NCBI GenBank assembly: GCA_015234045.1
Contig: JADFWU010000085.1
Coordinates: 1-7,916, forward strand
DNA: 7,916 nucleotides
Direction of reading: 5' to 3'
Source: Magnetococcales bacterium
GTDB lineage: Bacteria; Pseudomonadota; Magnetococcia; Magnetococcales; JADFWU01
The notes beneath the pieces were generated by a model. That model had not been told where the DNA came from, did no database searches, and was given only the letters and a program-made list of their open reading frames with translations. Numbering within the stretch: the stretch's first letter is position 1; each line of letters begins with the position of its first letter. Both the position numbers and the translations under genes were made by a program. Of this stretch, positions 1 to 5,921 are shown in pieces.

Positions 1-18
1 AATCACAACCTGAGTGGA

Positions 19-90
19 AGCCCTGGTGATGTTTTTGCGCCGCTTTTGATATGCGAAGCAGATCATCAAAGCAAAAATATCACCAGGGCT
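19..90. repeat. Long inverted repeat, 20-bp stem
   Basis: Bases 19-38 pair with 71-90 in an unbroken 20-bp stem containing one G-T wobble (31 with 78). The outer arm reads AGCCCTGGTGAT and the inner part is T5/A5 closed by GC. The 32-base interior can fold further (45-50 TTTGAT with 65-70 ATCAAA), or GCTTTTGAT (42-50) can compete for ATCAAAGC (65-72). Neither side is followed by a T-run, so it does not look like an intrinsic terminator. It could be a cruciform, a structured leader for a minus-strand gene beyond the left edge, or a small repeat element. No coding sequence was found over it. Confidence 0.8.
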
Positions 91-162
91 GGAACGGCTG
101 ACTGTTCAAATTTTAGACGAAACACCTATAACAAGCAGAAATAGAACCTGTACCGTTTGACA

Positions 163-191
163 ATTTTATACAGATTTCCGTTCAATTACAA
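163..191 (-). promoter_or_regulatory. Candidate minus-strand promoter just past the aconitase terminator
   Basis: On the minus strand TTGTAA (191-186) is separated by 17 bases from TAAAAT (168-163); TATAAA overlaps it with 15-base spacing. The match is 4/6 and 5/6 to the sigma70 consensus. The -35 box overlaps the end of the terminator T-tract. Transcription would start near 156 and run through the inverted repeat at 19-90 toward a gene outside the window. The AT-rich context makes chance matches likely. Confidence 0.3.
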
Positions 192-227
192 AAAAAAGGG
201 ACCGCCACTTTGGACGGTCCCTTTTTT
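190..227 (-). terminator. Bidirectional intrinsic terminator after aconitase
   Basis: GGGACCG (198-204) pairs with CGGTCCC (215-221). The stem extends inward through CCA/TGG with one bulged A. It is flanked by eight A on the left and six T on the right. On the minus strand it ends in a run of eight T, 61 bases past the aconitase stop codon. The A/T flanks make it work on paper in both directions. Confidence 0.93.
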
Positions 228-288
228 ATTTTCACATACGACTAACCCATTCAAACAATCTGATGGATAGCCTGTCACATTTCTAATA

Positions 289-2223
289 CTAGGCTTGTTG
301 AGCAAAGTAAGAGAGTGCGCCACCGGAGCGGATCATGGGCAGATCTTCTGCACCCTGCTCCAGCTTGAGAGCAATCTCCGTGCTGCCATTGACTTTCAAG
401 GTCAACTTACCGGCATCCAGACCGCTGAGGTCGAGATCCAACTTGTCGCCTTGGTTGATTTTGTCATAGTCGCTGGGTGTCTCAAAAGAGAGACCCAGGA
501 TACCAAAGTTGGCCAAGTTGGCAAGATGGATACGCTCAAAACCTTGAGCAACAATGGCACGCACACCCAAGATACGGGGGCAGAGACCAGCATGCTCACG
601 GGAGCTACCCATGCCATAACCATCACCAGCAATAATGAAACCATGACCACCAGCGTCACGCAGTTCCGCAGCGCGAGCGCTGAAAGTCTCATCAGCTTGA
701 ACAAAAGTAGCCTGCTTGGCGTACTCATCGGCATTGGAACGCAAAGCCAAATATTTTCCGGCTGGTTGAATCAGGTCGGTAGTCACCTCAGGCCCCAATT
801 TCAGGAGCGCTTCACCGGACAGCGAAGCAGGCAGAGTGTCCAGATCTGGCAAAGGCTTGATGTTGGGTCCGTAACGACACTCAACTTTCTTGGCTTCGGC
901 TTCTGGCAAAGGCGCAACATAAGTGCCCATATCAACTACGGGAGGCGGTTCTTTGAATTTCAGATCATCGCCGATCACATCCACAGGATTGACCAACTTA
1001 CCTGCAATGGCACTGGCCGCAGCCGTTACCGGGCTCACTAGGTTCACATTGGCACTGATGGTGCCGGAACGGCCCAAAAAGTTACGGTTACCAGTAGAAA
1101 GAACCGTACCATCTGTAGGCGGGCTGAAGCCCTGTCCGATACAGGCACTACACGCATTCTCCATCATGCGAACGCCAGCAGCGTAGAAAATCTCCATATA
1201 GCCAGCAGCGGCCAACATACGCGCCGTGGCCTGAGAACCAGGAGCAATGGCGGTATCCACCTTAACACGCTTGCCACGCAGAACCTCACCCACACGGGCC
1301 AGGTTGGCATAGTTGGCATTGGTACAGCTACCGATAAAGACCGCATCCACTGGCATGCCAGCATGCTCAGTCACAGGCTCCATGGCTTTCAAACGCGGAT
1401 AAAGTGCGATCGTCGGCACCAACTCAGACAGATTGATGTCCAAGGTGCGCGAATAGGTTGCGCCTTTGTCGGCCTTCATCTCCTGCCAACAATCCGCACG
1501 ACCACGACCTTTGAGATATTCTTTGGTCTTTTTATCACTGGGGAAGATTGAGAAAGAAACACCCGCTTCCGTACCCATGTTGGTGATGGTAGCACGATCT
1601 GGAACGGACAGACTCTTCACACCGTCTCCACCATACTCAAGACAGATACCCTTGTTACCCTTGATGCCCAGATCTTTCAGCACGTTCAGAATAACGTCTT
1701 TGGCCAGAATACCAGCGGGAAGTTTGCCCGTCAGATTTACTTTCACTACTTCTGGCATCACAATCTTGTAAGGCTTACCAGCCATGGCAAAGCTCACATC
1801 CGTACCACCAGCACCCATGGCCAGCATACCCATGCCGCCAGCATTGGTGGTGTGTGAGTCAGCACCGAGCACTGATTTACCGGGCTGAGCAAAATCTTCC
1901 AGAAAAACACTGTGGCAAATGCCGTTACCAGCGCGTGAGAACCAGCAGCCATAACGCTTGGAAAAACTTTCCAAATAGCGATGGTCGTCACCGTCAATGA
2001 AACCGACCTGAAGTGTTTTATGGTCTACCACGATCACGGCGGTCGTTTTGACGCGATCAACACCCATCTTCTCAAAAGCCAGAGCAGCGGCTGTACCGGT
2101 TGCATCCTGGTACAGGGTGTGACTGAACTGGATCATCACGGTTTTGCCGGGTTCAGGCAGTGTATTCACACCTTCGGGAAGATTTGCCAGCAACACTTTT
2201 TGTGCAAGATTCAATGCGCTCAA
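289..2223 (-). CDS. Aconitate hydratase, short Aquifex-like class
   Basis: Interconverts citrate and isocitrate through cis-aconitate in the TCA cycle; cytoplasmic, with a [4Fe-4S] cluster. The 644-residue protein is far shorter than AcnA (about 890) or AcnB (about 865), which points to the ~640-660-residue class typified by Aquifex; that assignment is from family knowledge. Visible motifs, numbered from the TTG start: QDATGT at 39-44, the GADSHTTN signature near 121-127, the first cluster cysteine in GSCTN (Cys300), the CxxC pair in ENACSAC (Cys358, Cys361), STGNRNF at 376-382, and GSSREH at 539-544 in the C-terminal swivel domain. All three cluster ligands are present, so it should be active. 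A GTG at 2230-2232 could add three residues, but it lies inside the AAGGTG ribosome site. That site is spaced six bases from the TTG at 2221-2223, so TTG is chosen. It appears monocistronic, with its own upstream region and terminator. Confidence 0.95.
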   Translation of the reverse strand: MSALNLAQKVLLANLPEGVNTLPEPGKTVMIQFSHTLYQDATGTAAALAFEKMGVDRVKTTAVIVVDHKTLQVGFIDGDDHRYLESFSKRYGCWFSRAGNGICHSVFLEDFAQPGKSVLGADSHTTNAGGMGMLAMGAGGTDVSFAMAGKPYKIVMPEVVKVNLTGKLPAGILAKDVILNVLKDLGIKGNKGICLEYGGDGVKSLSVPDRATITNMGTEAGVSFSIFPSDKKTKEYLKGRGRADCWQEMKADKGATYSRTLDINLSELVPTIALYPRLKAMEPVTEHAGMPVDAVFIGSCTNANYANLARVGEVLRGKRVKVDTAIAPGSQATARMLAAAGYMEIFYAAGVRMMENACSACIGQGFSPPTDGTVLSTGNRNFLGRSGTISANVNLVSPVTAAASAIAGKLVNPVDVIGDDLKFKEPPPVVDMGTYVAPLPEAEAKKVECRYGPNIKPLPDLDTLPASLSGEALLKLGPEVTTDLIQPAGKYLALRSNADEYAKQATFVQADETFSARAAELRDAGGHGFIIAGDGYGMGSSREHAGLCPRILGVRAIVAQGFERIHLANLANFGILGLSFETPSDYDKINQGDKLDLDLSGLDAGKLTLKVNGSTEIALKLEQGAEDLPMIRSGGALSYFAQQA

Positions 2224-2229
2224 GGTATC

Positions 2230-2235
2230 CACCTT
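2230..2235 (-). promoter_or_regulatory. Ribosome binding site deciding the aconitase start
   Basis: AAGGTG on the minus strand (2235-2230) is six bases upstream of the TTG at 2223-2221, the usual spacing. The only other in-frame candidate is the GTG inside this motif. It has no separate Shine-Dalgarno upstream; GAAAAG abuts it with no spacer. An in-frame TAA at 2256-2254 rules out longer forms. Confidence 0.6.
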
Positions 2236-2275
2236 TTCGTGTATATCGTTGATTTATTTAGGAATTGTTAACACT

Positions 2276-2294
2276 TAACCAAATTATCATTAAC
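2276..2294 (-). promoter_or_regulatory. Possible Fur-like site or -10 region upstream of aconitase
   Basis: The minus strand contains GTTAATGATAAT here, matching 11 of the first 12 positions of the classical 19-bp Fur box but only 12 of 19 overall. GATAAT (2288-2283) also resembles a sigma70 -10 element, without a good -35. An adjoining small dyad, GTTAA-CAC-TTAAC, lies at 2267-2279. Iron control of an Fe-S enzyme would make sense, but the match is marginal in AT-rich DNA. Confidence 0.25.
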
Positions 2295-2461
2295 AAATAT
2301 CCCTAAACCTTCTACTTTTTCATGACCATGCAAAAACAGCATTTCATAAAGGCCTGTACATATACTGCGCTTCGACAAACCTATATTCAGAAAAAATTAG
2401 ACAATACCTGCAACCGCGCCCACCTGCAAGCGATACAACAATTTGGCAAAGTTACCATGTT

Positions 2462-2490
2462 TTGTCAATCACTCTTGATTTATCTATACA
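2462..2490 (+). promoter_or_regulatory. Sigma70-type promoter on the plus strand
   Basis: TTGTCA (2462-2467, 5/6 to TTGACA) and TATACA (2485-2490, 4/6 to TATAAT) are exactly 17 bases apart. Expected start is near 2497. It points away from the neighbouring minus-strand genes, toward the small ORF at 2586. It is the best promoter match I found in the window. Confidence 0.5.
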
Positions 2491-2505
2491 TATCAATAGA
2501 TTGAT
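2491..2505 (+). promoter_or_regulatory. IHF-consensus match and dyad at the promoter start point
   Basis: TATCAATAGATTG (2491-2503) fits the IHF consensus WATCAANNNNTTR at every fixed position. The same bases form a near-palindrome, ATCAAT-AG-ATTGAT (2492-2505), immediately after the -10 box, where a repressor operator would also sit. Which protein binds, if any, cannot be told from sequence. Confidence 0.4.
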
Positions 2506-2585
2506 CACGTATTTTCGGGCATCACGTAGGATGCTATACAGTACATATATTAGGAAAATACCGATTTGGACAGGTAGGAAAGAAA

Positions 2586-2693
2586 ATGGAGGGCAAGCAA
2601 ACAAAATCTGTTCTCAGCCAAGAACAAGCCGAGAAAAAAGAACAAAAATTCTCAACACAAGAATGTATTACAGTGATTTCGATCCAAAATTGA
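2586..2693 (+). CDS. Possible small protein, 35 residues, unknown function
   Basis: I do not recognise this product. ATG at 2586 is preceded by AGGA (2576-2579) with a six-base spacer, a good Shine-Dalgarno. A plus-strand promoter lies about 95 bases upstream, and the stop codon TGA (2691-2693) is followed four bases later by a strong hairpin. The peptide is hydrophilic and rich in Gln, Glu and Lys in its middle (SQEQAEKKEQKF). It ends in a more hydrophobic stretch containing one Cys, and has no signal peptide or membrane helix. It runs opposite to its neighbours. At this length an ORF with an RBS can arise by chance, and no homologue is known to me, so the call is tentative. It could equally be part of a noncoding RNA. 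Confidence 0.3.
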   Translation: MEGKQTKSVLSQEQAEKKEQKFSTQECITVISIQN

Positions 2694-2697
2694 ACAA

Positions 2698-2717
2698 CCA
2701 CCCGCTGGAGCGGGTGG
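2698..2717. repeat. REP-like hairpin 1 (8-bp perfect stem)
   Basis: CCACCCGC (2698-2705) and GCGGGTGG (2710-2717) form a perfect 8-bp GC-rich stem around TGGA. On the minus strand it follows the protease gene and is trailed only by a broken T-rich stretch, so it would be a weak terminator. In the opposite orientation it resembles hairpin 2, giving a REP/BIME-like pair. Confidence 0.7.
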
Positions 2718-2745
2718 ATTCATATTGCGAACTGAAAATCTGGAT

Positions 2746-2761
2746 ACCGGCTAAAGCCTGT
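2746..2761. repeat. REP-like hairpin 2 (imperfect, TAAA loop)
   Basis: ACCGGC (2746-2751) pairs with GCCTGT (2756-2761) around TAAA, with a single C-T mismatch. It lies 24 bases past the protease stop codon. Aligned with the reverse complement of hairpin 1, about 16 of 20 positions agree over the stem, loop and the following GTGGTT, so the two are diverged inverted copies. Confidence 0.55.
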
Positions 2762-2785
2762 GGTTTGAACCTTGCGTATGAATAA

Positions 2786-3811
2786 TCAAAGAAACGACCA
2801 GTTAACAGACCCCATCATCTCCATCATCACCTGCCCCATCCGACGTGACACACGGGACATCCAGTCCTCTTCATAGGAGAAATCAACCAGATTATTCACC
2901 CCAAATCGTTCCCGTGCCACGCTGTACATGGAACCAATACCATCAACCAACCCAAGCTTCACCGCTTGCTCACCAGTCCAAACCAAACCACTGAACAATT
3001 CGGCATCAACACTCTTGAGTCGATCACCACGACCATCCAATACGGCGGTTTTGAACTGTTGATGAACATCTTTGAGCAGTTTCTCGGCATGTTTACGCTG
3101 TTCAGGGTTCATTGGTGAGAAGGGATCCATAAATCCCTTATTCTCTCCCGCAGTGATGGTGCGATTTTCCACACCCACGGTTTTCATCACTTTATCGAAG
3201 CCAAAACCACGCATCATCACACCGATGGAACCCACTACTGTCGCCTTGTCGGAATAGATCTCTTCAGCCGCCGCCGCAACATAATATCCGCCTGAAGCAC
3301 ACAGGTCTTCAAGCACAGCAACCAATGCTTTTGATGGATATTTCTTTCTCAAACGCACCATTTCATCATAAATGATACCCGACTGAACAGGACTGCCACC
3401 CGGACTATCAATGCGTAGGATCACACCCTTTGTGTCAGGATGAGCAAAGGCATCTTCCAGCCCCAAAATCACATCCTCGGCATTGGCTGGCGCATCGGCT
3501 GCTATGATGCCATGAAGAGAGACAATCGCCACATGCCCCTCTGTACCACTTTTTTGCATATCGACTTTGCGTAAAGAAGTATCGGATGCCATCACCAGAA
3601 TGGTGATGAGATAGAGCGCTAAAAACAAGCGAAACAGGTTCTTACCGCGCCGTTCACGACGTCGATCTTTTACCTGACTATCCATGGTTGCCAACAACGC
3701 AGTGCGCTCGGCTTCACGGTCCGATGCAAGATTGGCAAGCACCTCTCGCAGAAGTGCCGCATCCGTATCCGTTGAACTCGAAGAGGAATGTGATGTAGTT
3801 TCTTCAGACAT
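2786..3811 (-). CDS. S49-family membrane serine protease (SppA/SohB-like)
   Basis: A signal-peptide-peptidase-type protease of 341 residues, the short single-domain form. Residues 1-58 are a Ser-rich, then charged, cytoplasmic tail ending in a very basic stretch (about 49-57). One membrane helix follows at about 59-75, and the positive-inside rule puts the protease domain outside the inner membrane. The S49 core runs about 94-295. The nucleophile is Ser173 in CASGGYY and the general base is Lys225 in GENKGFMDP. Their 52-residue spacing equals that of Ser147/Lys199 in Bacillus SppA. DSPGGS (135-140) and VGSIGVMM (193-200) are further core motifs. Likely role: degrading cleaved signal peptides or damaged membrane protein fragments. 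It starts 8 bases after the stop of the MerR-type gene, with only a weak ribosome site, so translational coupling is likely. SppA and SohB cannot be told apart here, so no symbol is given. Confidence 0.92.
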   Translation of the reverse strand: MSEETTSHSSSSSTDTDAALLREVLANLASDREAERTALLATMDSQVKDRRRERRGKNLFRLFLALYLITILVMASDTSLRKVDMQKSGTEGHVAIVSLHGIIAADAPANAEDVILGLEDAFAHPDTKGVILRIDSPGGSPVQSGIIYDEMVRLRKKYPSKALVAVLEDLCASGGYYVAAAAEEIYSDKATVVGSIGVMMRGFGFDKVMKTVGVENRTITAGENKGFMDPFSPMNPEQRKHAEKLLKDVHQQFKTAVLDGRGDRLKSVDAELFSGLVWTGEQAVKLGLVDGIGSMYSVARERFGVNNLVDFSYEEDWMSRVSRRMGQVMMEMMGSVNWSFL

Positions 3812-3819
3812 ACCAGCGC

Positions 3820-4344
3820 TCAGGAACCCGAATCCAATGGGCTATCTACCTGGCCATTCTCTTTACTATCAGAGGCATGAGGCACAGGAACATTGGGTTT
3901 AAAACGAATATCTACGTAGTTTTTCAATGTACTGACACAGAAGCGCCGCTCATAGACATTACACAATCTGCACTCCTGCGAAGTCTCAGGGCATTGATTC
4001 TCCTTGTTGGCCCAACACGGCACCTCATGATCGGTAATTACAGGGCAATCCTGTTTACCAGTATGGTGACACTGCTTGGTCTCCCAACAAGGAATCAGCG
4101 ACATCAAACGCCGAATACCCGCAATACTGATACCGGATTTGATCATCTTGCGCAGCTCAATGAGCCACTCAACATCCCGTTCGGTAAAATAGCGGGTGCC
4201 TGCTGCATTTTTGAATGCGATGAACAGCCCTTCGCGTTCATACATGTGAATGGTCCGAATCGAGATGCCCAACCGTTTGGCTACCACACCGATCTTAACC
4301 ATTTTTTCATTTGATTCTTGATTTACCATAGCATACTCGCCCAT
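3820..4344 (-). CDS. MerR-family regulator with Cys-rich C-terminal domain
   Basis: A DNA-binding regulator of 174 residues. The MerR winged helix-turn-helix covers about 17-83 (IGVVAKRLGISIRTIHMYE, then GTRYFTERDVEWL). Instead of a plain coiled coil and small effector loop, the C-terminal half carries eight Cys at 86, 92, 100, 110, 118, 125, 128 and 136. They include two Cys-Trp pairs (PCW at 85-87 and 109-111) and CRLCNVY (125-131). This layout resembles the two-CW domain seen in bacterial signalling proteins, probably binding metal or a redox cofactor; that is inference. The tail after ~149 is polar. The ATG at 4342-4344 is chosen because a long GGAGG-type site precedes it. A TTG eight codons upstream would place that site inside the coding region, and the ATG at 4327-4329 has a weaker site. 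It is the first gene of a probable operon with the protease. Confidence 0.9.
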   Translation of the reverse strand: MGEYAMVNQESNEKMVKIGVVAKRLGISIRTIHMYEREGLFIAFKNAAGTRYFTERDVEWLIELRKMIKSGISIAGIRRLMSLIPCWETKQCHHTGKQDCPVITDHEVPCWANKENQCPETSQECRLCNVYERRFCVSTLKNYVDIRFKPNVPVPHASDSKENGQVDSPLDSGS

Positions 4345-4347
4345 CTT

Positions 4348-4360
4348 CCCTCCCCCTCCT
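4348..4360 (-). promoter_or_regulatory. Strong, extended ribosome binding site of the MerR-type gene
   Basis: The minus strand reads AGGAGGGGGAGGG (4360-4348), giving AGGAGG 10 bases and GGAGG four bases before the ATG at 4344. This purine run decides the start codon over the upstream TTG at 4366-4368 and suggests efficient translation. Confidence 0.8.
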
Positions 4361-4402
4361 GAATCCAAATTAATTTTGGACGGGAATGATGTATCAGTGG
4401 TC

Positions 4403-4426
4403 TACATTTTATAAATATAAATGGTA
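4403..4426 (-). promoter_or_regulatory. 24-bp dyad in the regulator's promoter region
   Basis: On the minus strand TACCATTTATA and TATAAAATGTA flank a central TT; 9 of 11 arm positions are symmetric. The right arm contains TATAAA (4413-4408), a plausible -10 element, though no convincing -35 was found at 16-19 bases. Lying about 60 bases before the start codon, it is a reasonable operator for autoregulation by the MerR-type protein. The AT-rich sequence weakens the case. Confidence 0.35.
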
Positions 4427-4545
4427 ATTGTGCTATGTTTTGCACATTTTTTTTCAAAATACAACACGTTGCACTCTTTAACCATACACGCTTATTAAAT
4501 ATTTTTCAAACAGTTACAACTCGTCACACCATGACAGACGATCAT

Positions 4546-4576
4546 AAAAAAAGCCCTGGAAAACCAGAGCTTTTTT
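4546..4576 (-). terminator. Intrinsic terminator after enolase
   Basis: GCCCTGG (4553-4559) pairs with CCAGAGC (4564-4570), with one wobble in the RNA, around AAAA. It is flanked by seven A and six T. On the minus strand it ends in a T-run and sits 24 bases past the enolase stop codon. It separates the gcv-eno unit from the regulator-protease unit. Confidence 0.92.
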
Positions 4577-4600
4577 CACAAATCACACAACTGAAGACAA

Positions 4601-5896
<1,296 letters not shown>

Positions 5897-5921
5897 TCAA
5901 TATCTCCCGGTGATGAATTAA

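Larger units (their letters stand above)
2224..2785. other. Intergenic region between protease and aconitase genes
   Basis: About 560 bases, AT-rich compared with the flanking genes and without a convincing large ORF. From left to right it contains the aconitase upstream region with short dyads (2267-2294), an 8-bp direct repeat ACCTGCAA (2406-2413 and 2422-2429), and a plus-strand promoter (2462-2490) with an IHF-like site. Next come a second 8-bp direct repeat ATCACGTA (2504-2511 and 2521-2528), a possible small ORF (2586-2693), and two inverted REP-like hairpins (2698-2717, 2746-2761). I see nothing clear in 2295-2405. Confidence 0.7.

Noticed and set aside
19-90. Integron attC site
   Set aside because: The stem is too regular, and the required GTTRRRY and RYYYAAC core sites are not at its ends. 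No integrase or cassette is seen.
157-179. Plus-strand TTGACA at 157-162 as a promoter
   Set aside because: No -10 element lies 16-18 bases downstream; TATACA follows after only five bases.
295-1041. Plus-strand 248-codon ORF opposite aconitase
   Set aside because: It lies fully antisense to a clearly conserved gene, and its product has no recognisable domain. It is a shadow of the aconitase frame.
2462-2785. Plus-strand 107-codon ORF starting at TTG in the intergenic region
   Set aside because: Its TTG is the -35 box of the promoter, it lacks a ribosome site, and its C-terminus is read through both REP-like hairpins. The overlapping ORF at 2586-2693 in another frame has better start signals.
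3877-4314. Plus-strand 145-codon ORF opposite the MerR-type gene
   Set aside because: It is antisense to a gene with strong motifs and start signals; the product shows no family features.
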